DNA from: an uncultured Prevotellaceae bacterium
GTDB taxonomy: Bacteria > Bacteroidota > Bacteroidia > Bacteroidales > Bacteroidaceae
Direction: 5' to 3'
Length of the DNA: 63,319 nt
Assembly (NCBI GenBank): GCA_902792685.1
Contig: CADBAP010000001.1
Location: 1 to 63,319 of the forward strand
Shown here: one piece after another, positions 47,612-54,615 of the stretch
How positions within the stretch are numbered: the first letter of the stretch is position 1
How the letters are laid out: each line of letters begins with the position of its first letter
The notes under the pieces: generated by a model
What the model saw: only the letters and a program-made list of their open reading frames with translations
Told to the model about the DNA's origin: nothing
Database searches by the model: none
Translations under genes and position numbers: made by a program

Positions 47612-48055
47612 ATGGAAATTAAGAAAGTAGGAGTTGCCAGCGATCACGCAGGTTATCCATTGAAGCAGTATGTGATGCAGTATCTCGAAGAAAAGGGATA
47701 TCCAGTAGAAGACTTCGGTACCAACAGCGACATCAGCGTTGACTATCCCGACTATGCTCACGCATTGGCAAAAGGCATTGAGAGTGGAGAAATCTATCCG
47801 GGTATCGCTATCTGCGGTAGCGGTGAAGGTATGACCATCACATTGAACAAGCATCAGGCTGTTCGCGCTGGTCTTTGCTGGAACAAGGACGTAGCTGAAC
47901 TCATCCGTCAGCACAACGACGCCAACTGTATCGTTCTCCCAGGTCGTTTCATTGACAACAAGACTTGCGGTAAGATTCTCGATGCTTTCTTCAAGGCAAC
48001 CTTCGAAGGTGCTCGTCACCAGCGTCGCGTGGAAAAGATTCCTGTAACGGAATAA
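47612..48055 (+). CDS. rpiB: Ribose-5-phosphate isomerase B
   Basis: A 147-residue RpiB/LacAB-type isomerase. Start MEIKKVGVASDHAGYPLK at 47612; the upstream in-frame ATG at 47591 lies in the repeat element and is rejected. Catalytic and binding features: SDHAG, DYPDYAHALA, GIAICGSGEGM with the active-site Cys, and the late Arg-rich ARHQRRVEKI. Converts ribose-5-P to ribulose-5-P. Paired with transketolase. A strong terminator-like palindrome follows. Confidence 0.95.
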   Translation: MEIKKVGVASDHAGYPLKQYVMQYLEEKGYPVEDFGTNSDISVDYPDYAHALAKGIESGEIYPGIAICGSGEGMTITLNKHQAVRAGLCWNKDVAELIRQHNDANCIVLPGRFIDNKTCGKILDAFFKATFEGARHQRRVEKIPVTE

Positions 48056-48086
48056 ACTCCACCAATTAATTGAAAAGCAAAACTAA

Positions 48087-48113
48087 AAAACCCTCCACGA
48101 AGGAGGGTTTTTT
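48087..48113. terminator. Terminator made from a G-rich palindrome after rpiB
   Basis: AACCCTCC (48089-48096), loop ACGAA, GGAGGGTT (48102-48109), followed by a T run and preceded by an A run, so it can work in both directions. Its arms match the REP-like family. Confidence 0.85.
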
Positions 48114-48200
48114 GTTTGAGGGGGATGAAAAGTTTCCGAAAGGCAAAACTTTTGGAGGAATAATATGGGGAGGAAAAGTTTTTATGTTATTTTTGCGAAC

Positions 48201-49307
48201 ATGAAACGCGAAACCTACGAAAAGCAAAAGGCCTTTGCAGGAGAAAAAAAAGCCTCCATGCTCCGCCGATGCATCGACCACGACTATACCGACCGCCAGA
48301 TGTACCTTGTCACAATGGTCATCGAAGGTCGCCGTCCCCTCTTTGGCGAAGTGGTCGGACGTAGCGATGCTGAAGCAGGAATGCGAAATGAAGGTGCTGT
48401 CGTTGAAAACCCCGACGAGCCTCGTATCGTGCTTAGCGAGCTGGGCGAGCGAGTTGAAGACTGCTGGTAAGAAATCGCCGAGCGTTATCCAGAGATAACC
48501 ATTGTAGCTCTTCAGATGATGCCCGACCATTTTCACGGCATCCTCTTTGTCAAGAAGAAGATGGAGAAACCTTTAGGCAAAGTCCTCTTAGGCTTCAAGC
48601 AGGGCTGCAACAAAGCCTACCGCGAGCTGTTTCCGCAGGTCCCGTCTGTCCCGTCTGTCCCGTCTGTCCCGTCTGTTGCTGTATTACAGCAACAAACCAA
48701 ACAGCAACAAACCAAACCACCCCGCCCCAAGCAAGACCGCTACCACGGCCTGCTCTTCGCTCCCGGCTACAACGACAAGCTGCTGCTGCGCCAAGGCCAG
48801 CTGCAGCGCTGGCTCGACTACCTTCGCGACAACCCGCGGCGCCTGCTGATGAAGCGCGAGCGCCCTGACCTCTTCCGCGTGCAGCGCGGCCTTACCGTCG
48901 GCACACAGCAATTCTCAGCCATCGGCAACCGCTTCCTCCTCAGCCGTCCCGTGCGGTTGCAGGTCCAGTGCTCCCGCAGCCTCACCGACGAACAGATTGC
49001 CGCCAAGGTGCAGTATTTCCTGCAGCAAGCCCGTCAGGGCGCCGTCCTCGTCTCGCCCAGCATCTCCAAGGGTGAGAAAGCCATCATGCGTGCCGCCTTC
49101 GACGAAGGCCTCCCTTTGATTATCCTTCAGGAAAACGGCTTCACCGACCTCGCCAAGCCCGGTGGCCGCAGGATGGAAGCCTGCATGCGCGGACAGCTCC
49201 TGTTGCATGCCCCATGGGAGCATCACAACGAGCGCCTCACCATCCGCCGTTCCCAATGCCTGTCGCTCAACGAAATGGCCCGCCTGATTTGCGAAACCAA
49301 TTTCTAA
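48201..49307 (+). pseudogene. REP-associated tyrosine transposase (RAYT/Y1_Tnp) broken by one in-frame TAA
   Basis: Reading through a single TAA at 48468-48470 gives about 369 residues with transposase features on both sides: YLVTMVIEGRRPLFGEVVG and RIVLSELGERVEDCW before it, EIAERYPEITIVALQMMPDHFHGILFV after it. MPDHFHG holds the HUH metal motif; the Tyr in WLDYLRDNPRR is the nucleophile candidate. The C-terminal 100 residues (GAVLVSPSISKGEK ... LPLIILQENGF) form a Rossmann/DprA-like extension (inference). The residue before Glu is usually Lys in relatives, so AAA or AAG to TAA is plausible. No other lesion is seen, so inactivation looks recent. A 9-bp repeat CCCGTCTGT x4 (48641-48676) lies in a linker. 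TATTTTTG at 48188 suggests a leaderless start at 48201. Confidence 0.85.
48641..48676 (+). repeat. 9-bp repeat CCCGTCTGT x4 in the RAYT remnant
   Basis: Four exact units encoding Pro-Ser-Val repeats; directly followed by a 15-bp duplication of ACAGCAACAAACCAA (48686-48715 region). Confidence 0.85.
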
Positions 49308-49333
49308 GCATTCTTTCGTAATGATACAAAAAA

Positions 49334-49356
49334 CCCTCCCGAAGGAGGGGTTGGGG
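49334..49356. repeat. REP-like palindrome downstream of the RAYT remnant
   Basis: CCCTCC, loop CGAA, GGAGGGG, tail TTGGGG. Identical core to the copy at 50217-50239. The two copies bracket the kinase-like gene, and with 48087 they bracket the RAYT. Confidence 0.88.
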
Positions 49357-49419
49357 TATATATTATCCTTGACGTATTTATTATCCTGTATCTAGGATTA
49401 AAAAGTTTTCGGTGAAAAA

Positions 49420-49451
49420 TTTGGAATAGGGATAGAATTTTAGTAACTTTG
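49420..49451 (+). promoter_or_regulatory. Promoter for the polyvalent kinase-like gene
   Basis: TTTG (49420-49423), 20 bp, TAACTTTG (49444-49451). Confidence 0.75.
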
Positions 49452-49491
49452 CGGCGAGTACAAAATAATGCAATAATATTTAATTGAAAGG

Positions 49492-50172
49492 ATGAACAAT
49501 GACAGCACTCAACGACTATCACCTCAAGGTGACAATGGAGAAGAAAAAGTCGGTGGCCTATTGGCTGCAGCATCCGATTTCGCACGAAGCGTGCTTGAGG
49601 CAATTCAAGCGCTTGCGGGAACAACGTCTTGCAAGGGAGTCCAAATTGCAAGGCTGAAAGAATGGGCTATCGCCAACGATTGTTGGATAGAACCCAAAAC
49701 TCTTGGTACATTCTCTGACCGGGGTTCGGAAAACGAAGTCTATGCATCACCTGATAGCAGACACGTTTACAAACTTAATGACTTTCGTTATTCTGACGAC
49801 AACCTTACACCTTTCTTTGAACGCATTCAGGTTCACAACCAGCTTTTCTCTGATTGTGCCTACGATCTTATTGGGTTTGCAGAGAACCGTGACGGCAAGG
49901 TATGTGCTGTTCTTTGTCAGCCCTTTATTCTTTCTCAACGCGAGGCAACCCAACAAGAAATAGATAAGGAAATGCAACACCTCGGGTTCAACAAAGAAAT
50001 GGATGAAGGTTACTTTACAAATGGCGATTACGACATCTTCGATGCTGTACCCAATAATGTCCTAATGGGCGATGATGGTCATTTGTTTTTCATCGATACC
50101 ATTATCTTCAAGGCAAATACAGGTGGTATCAATACCTACCGCAGCCTGTCACCAAGGGTAAGTAAATCCTAG
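49492..50172 (+). CDS. Orphan protein resembling the kinase domain of polyvalent proteins
   Basis: A 226-residue cytoplasmic protein. After a variable N-terminus, the segment GSENEVYASPDSRHVYKLND looks like a kinase P-loop/Lys region, with CQPFIL as a possible hinge, and FIDTIIF near the C-terminus resembles a metal-binding DFG-like strand. This matches the kinase domain seen in phage and conjugative-element polyvalent proteins of Bacteroidetes, here as a stand-alone gene. Catalytic competence is uncertain because a clear HxD loop is not seen; PNNVLMGDDG occupies that region. It sits between two identical REP-like palindromes and has its own promoter. Confidence 0.6.
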   Translation: MNNDSTQRLSPQGDNGEEKVGGLLAAASDFARSVLEAIQALAGTTSCKGVQIARLKEWAIANDCWIEPKTLGTFSDRGSENEVYASPDSRHVYKLNDFRYSDDNLTPFFERIQVHNQLFSDCAYDLIGFAENRDGKVCAVLCQPFILSQREATQQEIDKEMQHLGFNKEMDEGYFTNGDYDIFDAVPNNVLMGDDGHLFFIDTIIFKANTGGINTYRSLSPRVSKS

Positions 50173-50216
50173 GCGCAGCCTGATTATGCCCCCTACTTCC
50201 TCTACATACAAAAAAG

Positions 50217-50248
50217 CCCTCCCGAAGGAGGGGTTGGGGTTTGAGGGG
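50217..50248. repeat. REP-like palindrome downstream of the kinase-like gene
   Basis: CCCTCC, CGAA, GGAGGGG, TTGGGG, then a further TTTGAGGGGGGG tail. Same core as 49334-49356. Confidence 0.88.
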
Positions 50249-50307
50249 GGGTATTTCACATCGATACCTTTTTTAAATAATCACCGGCCCCGAACCGATA
50301 CTATCTT

Positions 50308-51213
50308 TTATAAATTGAACTTTTTTACAACAACATAATTGGAACTAAAATCACTCAATGACAAATTTGAAGGGTATCCTGCAGAACCTACATATGAAAT
50401 TGGAGGATTATTAAACCTGTCATAATGATACGACAAAACATTTTTCTTCATAAGAACTATGGCATATGGTTTAGTCAACCAATTGTCTGCTACTTGTACT
50501 CCAAGTTTAAATCTTATTGTGCTGACTTTTGAAAAGTCATTTGAAGAATCATGATAATTTCCAAGGTATGCTCCATAATCTCTCCATCTCGCAAATCGTG
50601 TATCAAAGGTAGAGAGTAGATTCATTTTATCTCCAGAAATTATATAAATAGCTAATTGAGGGAGATCAGGATTATGACTAGTAGAAGTAACTGACATTTG
50701 CAAACTCACGTATTTGTATCCTCTGTCAGCATCTCTATAGAACCATCTGTCATCATATGCATCAAATGTAAACTGACTACCGACTTTTATTCCACTAAAT
50801 GATACTGTATTATAGTCAATGATTATTGTGGATTGTTCTGGTAAAGCCTTAAATCCCATTGCTTTAATACGTTCCTCCTCAGCTTTTTTTGCTGCAATTG
50901 CAGAAGTGATTTTTTCTGAATATTTAGCAGCCTCTTCATTTTCTTTAGCGTTGGGGAAAACATTCTTTAATTCTTGAATTTCCTTTTGGGCTTTTTCATA
51001 TTCCTGTGCATTAAATAATTCTACTATTTTTTCCAAACGTTGATCTGCTGGGAATTTTAATATTTCTATTTGGCCATTAGCTTCAGCTAGTTGCTTTTTT
51101 AAAATTGCCAAAGAATCTTGGTATTTCTTTGTTTCCGGATCTTGATTCAAATTCCCATTATTAGTGCATGAAAACAGCATTGTAAGTAGGAAGATTATTA
51201 TGATAGCTTTCAT
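50308..51213 (-). CDS. Lipoprotein of unknown function (AT-rich cassette)
   Basis: A 301-residue protein with a lipobox (FLLTMLFSC) and an N-terminal coiled coil (about 25-125: YQDSLAILKKQLAEANGQIEIL, then a TPR-like helical pair) followed by a beta-rich C-terminal domain with many aromatic residues. No family recognised. The gene is clearly richer in A+T than its neighbours and forms, with the next two upstream genes, a minus-strand cassette that looks acquired. It is the last gene of that cassette. Confidence 0.72.
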   Translation of the reverse strand: MKAIIIIFLLTMLFSCTNNGNLNQDPETKKYQDSLAILKKQLAEANGQIEILKFPADQRLEKIVELFNAQEYEKAQKEIQELKNVFPNAKENEEAAKYSEKITSAIAAKKAEEERIKAMGFKALPEQSTIIIDYNTVSFSGIKVGSQFTFDAYDDRWFYRDADRGYKYVSLQMSVTSTSHNPDLPQLAIYIISGDKMNLLSTFDTRFARWRDYGAYLGNYHDSSNDFSKVSTIRFKLGVQVADNWLTKPYAIVLMKKNVLSYHYDRFNNPPISYVGSAGYPSNLSLSDFSSNYVVVKKFNL

Positions 51214-51258
51214 AACTATATTTTTAGGTTTATAATGTTTGAAATTACGTTATCACTT

Positions 51259-51600
51259 TTAATACGAGCCAATGACATTACCAGAAGCATCTAACATAAA
51301 ATATTGTTCTTCTACAACATAGCCACCAAAACTATTTTTTGCTCTATATTTATGGCGTACTAAAAAAGTTCCATCGTCTTTTTTTACCACAGGGCTCCAT
51401 TCAATCCCTTCATAGCTGTCTGGATCTTTCAGATTCTTCTCCAGATACTTTTCCACCTGCCATACAGAGCCATCCCAACTACTGTTGGAAACAACTTCTG
51501 TACTTTCACTTGAAGATTTTGAAGAGTCGTCAGAACCAACAGCTGCAAAAAGGAACAAGCCTATTACAGCAAGCGTCACTAAAAATTTCATTGTTTTCAT
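51259..51600 (-). CDS. Small exported protein of unknown function
   Basis: A 113-residue protein with an N-terminal hydrophobic segment (FLVTLAVIGLFLFAAVGS), a Ser-rich linker (DDSSKSSSESTEVVSNSS) and a compact C-terminal domain with LKDPDSYEGIEWSPVVK and VRHKYRAKNSFGG. That pattern is common in small phage- or element-associated periplasmic proteins, but I cannot name a family with confidence. The start overlaps the stop of the upstream membrane protein gene by 4 bp, so it is translationally coupled. Confidence 0.72.
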   Translation of the reverse strand: MKTMKFLVTLAVIGLFLFAAVGSDDSSKSSSESTEVVSNSSWDGSVWQVEKYLEKNLKDPDSYEGIEWSPVVKKDDGTFLVRHKYRAKNSFGGYVVEEQYFMLDASGNVIGSY

Positions 51601-52043
51601 TTTTGTAAGGATTTAAAAGTTAGATATATAAAATATGATATAGCATAACATAAGATATCGAAAACATCAAAAGTTCCACTTAAAATGCCTACTGCTTGTA
51701 GTGATTCTGTAACAACACCTATAGCAGGTAGGATACCACTAAATAACTGCTGATATTTTCTGTTGTCTGTCCAAATATAATCAACTATCAAAATATAGGA
51801 TGTTACCCAAAGCCCATCGGGAAGGCAATAAATAACAAAATCGCCAAAAGAGAAACTGCTTGCATGTCTCCTTAGGTTTTTCACATTATTGTCTAAACCA
51901 AGGATTCTAGACCATTCGAACATTTTTAAAGTAGTTGGTCTATAACAAAGATAGATAAGACCACCGATCAGGAAAGAAACAAATGACAATACAACTTTTG
52001 TAATGCCATTCATCCAATAAACTTGTTTGCTGGTAGATGTCAT
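51597..52043 (-). CDS. VanZ-like membrane protein
   Basis: About 148 residues from the ATG at 52043 (MTSTSKQVYWMN); a TTG 33 bp upstream is less likely. Four hydrophobic segments. The C-terminal half LPAIGVVTESLQAVGILSGTF-DVFDILCYAISYF has the E-x2-Q and D-x2-D pattern of VanZ-type proteins. VanZ-like proteins are small envelope proteins of unclear role. First gene of the AT-rich cassette, 44 bp downstream of the end of the structured RNA candidate. Confidence 0.68.
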   Translation of the reverse strand: MTSTSKQVYWMNGITKVVLSFVSFLIGGLIYLCYRPTTLKMFEWSRILGLDNNVKNLRRHASSFSFGDFVIYCLPDGLWVTSYILIVDYIWTDNRKYQQLFSGILPAIGVVTESLQAVGILSGTFDVFDILCYAISYFIYLTFKSLQK

Positions 52044-52086
52044 AGATTTCCTACTTATAATTATCAATAAATTCAAGCAGGAGCAT

Positions 52087-52267
52087 AAAAAGAGCGCAGC
52101 CCTGCCATATCTCTGCCAGGCCTAGCACAGCCTCAAATACCTTATGGTAAAGCCTACGCTCTATGCGCATACTTCAAAAGGTATTTGATATTGCTCTTTT
52201 TTTCTCTTTTGAGGTGCTAGTTCGGCAGAGAATTTGAGCAAATATGTCTGGCATTCCTTTCGGAATC
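52087..52267 (-). ncRNA. Structured non-coding RNA candidate, 6S-like rod
   Basis: About 180 nt on the minus strand, downstream of a perfect promoter (52273-52303) and without an ORF. In plus coordinates the two sides pair as CATAT/ATATG (52106/52242), CTCTGCC/GGCAGAG (52111/52224), CTAGCAC/GTGCTAG (52122/52214) and CTCAAA/TTTGAG (52132/52208), around an inner 10-bp stem CAAATACCTT/AAGGTATTTG (52134/52178). A 5' hairpin has a GAAA loop (52255-52268). An alternative 9-bp stem AAAAAGAGC/GCTCTTTTT (52087/52193) ends in a U run. Length and long imperfect rod with an 11-nt one-sided bulge recall 6S RNA; a leader RNA for the VanZ-like operon is the alternative. Confidence 0.6.
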
Positions 52268-52272
52268 CGTTG

Positions 52273-52303
52273 CAAATATAACGAAAATAATGATGCGAAC
52301 AAA
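52273..52303 (-). promoter_or_regulatory. Consensus promoter for the structured RNA
   Basis: Minus strand TTTG (52300-52303), exactly 19 bp, TATATTTG (52273-52280). Transcription would start near 52266. Confidence 0.85.
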
Positions 52304-52388
52304 GTTTTGGGTGAAAAAATAATGTATTAATGTGTTTTTGTCAGTCAGTCTGTCAGTCCCAAATTACCATAACTGACATACCCAACTA

Positions 52389-52403
52389 TTGGCACGGAAT
52401 TTG
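52389..52403 (+). promoter_or_regulatory. Sigma-54-like promoter upstream of the 376-residue gene
   Basis: TTGGCACGGAATTTG, then TT: the -24 box TGGCAC is perfect and the -12 box reads TTGTT instead of TTGCA. It shares TTGGCACGnnATTTG with the grpE site at 39053. About 95 bp upstream of the start at 52496. Confidence 0.5.
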
Positions 52404-52495
52404 TTATATGTAAAACATAATTAAAAACCTTTTTATCCATGAATTAGCATGGAAGTACAAAAATTAAAATTTTAATAAAACAAAACAAGGAGGAA

Positions 52496-53626
52496 ATGAT
52501 TCATTGGACTGATATAGACAAATCAAAAGAAGGAATTCTTAATATTCTTAATGTCATCAAGAACTACGAGAAAGATGGGGAGGCTAGATTCATTGCCGGT
52601 ATTCAAAGTCGTAACTTCTCAGAATATAAAATTCAACAACTAATATGTATTGTGCGTGAGCGATTAAACATGACACGCCGTGAACTGTTACGCCTGTCGG
52701 AAATAGCGCTTACATATAACAAACTTTGGGCAACAGACGATAACAATTGTTTCCGCGATGCTGATAAACTATTTCGGAAAATACGCAGCACCTTAAAGGG
52801 AACAAAGATTCTATACAAAAAATTTACTCCCATTTGTAGGAAGAACGTGCCAAATGAAGATTTTCGCCCTTCAGTATTTGTCAAGTCTACACTGGCTTAC
52901 GCTGAATGTGGTCGTGGCTTATATGGTCTGGATTCTTATCCAGATAGTGTAACAACACTTTATGCTGAGATGGGAGCTTACTTTACCAACGTTATTGCTG
53001 TATTGGTTATTTGTCATCAGGAACTGGTTAAGGAAGCGCAGATTAGTAATGACGCGGAACTCTGTTTGCAACTCCTGAACGAGCAATGTAAGACCATCGT
53101 TGGCGACATGAAGGATGTGATAGGAATGCTTTCCAAAGAAGTTGCCGAGCAGAACGATCTGCTGAAGAGAAGCAAGAAGACGGGTTCGCTGAAGGCTTTT
53201 GCGCAAGAAGGTTTTCATAAGTATAATATCGAAAGTGTCACGCGCTATGCAACCTCTCGTGCCGTAGAGAGTGGTGCTGAATTCGGATTGGACGATATTG
53301 AGGCGCTCTACTTCGTCAACGACCATCAGAAAGGTAAAAAGGCAAAAGAAATCATGAACAGTTTTGACAATTTTGCTGACAAGGGTCGTGGTACCAAGAT
53401 GGACACTATGGCTATTGCAGAGTTCGTGTGCTGGACAGGACTGGGGTTAGCCAAGGGCTATCGTTATTTTACATTAACGTACAAAGGTAGCTACAACTTA
53501 CCTCAGAAAAAGAGTGTGTGGGCACGCTTTGACAATTTCAAGAAGGCAGATCCAGAGGCAGCTAAAAACGGAGGTATGGAGTCCCAATTTGCATCCGACT
53601 TTGAGCGTCGCATTAGCCAACGCTGA
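52496..53626 (+). CDS. Hypothetical protein of the accessory island
   Basis: A 376-residue soluble protein, start supported by a strong AAGGAGGAA six bases before ATG. Largely helical; the N-terminal half contains a Cys-bearing KFTPICRKN segment, the middle a long helix (EVAEQNDLLKRSKKTGSLKA), the C-terminus a Trp/Tyr-rich region. No motif I can assign; not a recombinase, nuclease or helicase by inspection. It lies between the structured RNA and the replication module and is followed by a clear terminator, so it is a single-gene unit. Confidence 0.7.
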   Translation: MIHWTDIDKSKEGILNILNVIKNYEKDGEARFIAGIQSRNFSEYKIQQLICIVRERLNMTRRELLRLSEIALTYNKLWATDDNNCFRDADKLFRKIRSTLKGTKILYKKFTPICRKNVPNEDFRPSVFVKSTLAYAECGRGLYGLDSYPDSVTTLYAEMGAYFTNVIAVLVICHQELVKEAQISNDAELCLQLLNEQCKTIVGDMKDVIGMLSKEVAEQNDLLKRSKKTGSLKAFAQEGFHKYNIESVTRYATSRAVESGAEFGLDDIEALYFVNDHQKGKKAKEIMNSFDNFADKGRGTKMDTMAIAEFVCWTGLGLAKGYRYFTLTYKGSYNLPQKKSVWARFDNFKKADPEAAKNGGMESQFASDFERRISQR

Positions 53627-53655
53627 TTTCTTCATATAAAAAACCTGTTTTTAAT

Positions 53656-53687
53656 AGACGTTCACAAGCATGTGAGCGTCTTTTTTT
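53656..53687 (+). terminator. Intrinsic terminator after the 376-residue gene
   Basis: AGACGTTCACA pairs with TGTGAGCGTCT (one G-U) around AGCA, followed by seven T. Confidence 0.9.
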
Positions 53688-53718
53688 GCGTCCTTTTTGG
53701 ATGCACACCATGTCTGTC

Positions 53719-53995
53719 GTCCATTTCTTATGGACGGATAAAGAGCGAAAATCCATGATGTCATCGTTAAGGAATCTAATGGGTAGAAATATACCATAAA
53801 AATCTGAAAACGAGCAATTTTCGACGTCTATCTGTATTCCTCAAAATATTTGTTTTGCACATAATGTCGCTCTACCTTTGCATCACCAAGCAACGGGAAA
53901 ATGGTCAAGCGAAGACCGAAGGCCAGTCTCACTTCCTTGTTGTGCGGAGGACCCCTCGTGTGAGACCGAGGGCATATCCGGAAAGGACATTGGTT
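53719..53995 (+). promoter_or_regulatory. Leader region of the 132-residue island gene
   Basis: No gene supported. Contains a 7-bp hairpin CGTCCAT/ATGGACG (53719-53737), a promoter TTTG (53849-53852), 20 bp, TACCTTTG (53873-53880), and a leader hairpin GTCTCAC (53926-53932) with GTGAGAC (53960-53966) ahead of the start at 53996. Confidence 0.6.
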
Positions 53996-54394
53996 ATGTC
54001 TAAGAATATAACCACTACAACCCCTCCTGTAGAAATGAAGAAGGAGCAAGGTTGGAACACGAACACGGAAATCTGTGTGAACTTGAAGACGAAGTTGTGT
54101 AACGACAAGGTGATGAAGGCCGGCAAGCGGTATCGGGGTGTGCTGATGAAGGATGTAGAATGCGAAGACTACGGCTACGAGGAACATATGACGTTTACCG
54201 AGACGCAGTCGCAGCCCGTGAGACGCAATCCGCACATCTTTGCGGGGCGCTGCATCAACGTGAACCAGGCGACCGACGGCACGTTGTACCCGACGTTCAA
54301 CCGTCCGCACTTCACCAGCGATTTCACTTTTCAGGACTTCTGCCGCAAGGCTGCCGAGGAACTCATCTATGTGACAGGCCTTGTAGAGAAATAA
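53996..54394 (+). CDS. Hypothetical protein, first gene of the replication module
   Basis: 132 residues from MSKNITTTTPPVEMKKEQGW. The longer reading frame from 53855 is rejected because the promoter (-7 at 53873) lies inside it. Contains a conserved-looking C-terminal half (NPHIFAGRCINVNQATDGTL ... FTFQDFCRKAAEELIYVTGL). No known domain. In Bacteroidales such short proteins commonly precede DUF3987/VapE-like and primase genes, which is the order here, so a role in the element's DNA replication or its control is likely but unproven. Confidence 0.68.
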   Translation: MSKNITTTTPPVEMKKEQGWNTNTEICVNLKTKLCNDKVMKAGKRYRGVLMKDVECEDYGYEEHMTFTETQSQPVRRNPHIFAGRCINVNQATDGTLYPTFNRPHFTSDFTFQDFCRKAAEELIYVTGLVEK

Positions 54395-54402
54395 GTAATC
54401 AT

Positions 54403-54566
54403 CTCATCAGTCACAAATCACAGTCACAGTTCGAAATAAATGTCACATTCCATTTCGAAACCCGCTTTTAAATACTTATAACTAATTAATAATCAATAAG
54501 TTATATATATAAGAAGATGAGGCGGATGTGGGTTTTAAACTAACTGTGACTCTGTGACTGTGACTG
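54403..54566. other. Nested inverted repeats with AT-rich centre, candidate replication origin or regulatory leader
   Basis: Arms nest in order: CTCATC (54403) with GATGAG (54516); CAGTCACA-type repeats (54408-54431) with TGTGACTG-type repeats (54542-54566); AAACCC (54458) with GGGTTT (54530); TATAACT (54477) with AGTTATA (54499). GTCACAG/CTGTGAC units recur several times in each outer arm like iterons. A local TTCGAAAT/ATTTCGAA hairpin is at 54430-54459. The centre (54470-54512) is almost pure A+T. It lies directly before the DUF3987 and primase genes. Confidence 0.6.
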
Positions 54567-54615
54567 AAGGAGGTAAAAACAAGTTTTAAATTAACGTTTA
54601 ATCAATTAAGAATCA

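Noticed and set aside
48165..48470. The two halves of the RAYT as two separate small genes
   Set aside because: They are in one frame, separated only by TAA, and together match one transposase; the second half has no convincing start of its own before the HUH motif.
48066..48536. Minus-strand reading frame of 156 residues opposite the RAYT 5' end
   Set aside because: It lies antisense to a recognisable transposase coding sequence, runs through the terminator palindrome, and shows no known motif.
52163..52170. ATGCGCAT palindrome as an operator
   Set aside because: It is the loop region of the structured RNA candidate and is too short to interpret alone.
53855..53995. Upstream extension of the 132-residue island gene starting MHIMSLYLC
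   Set aside because: A -7 promoter element (53873-53880) lies inside it, so this part would not be transcribed; the start at 53996 begins a more plausible protein.
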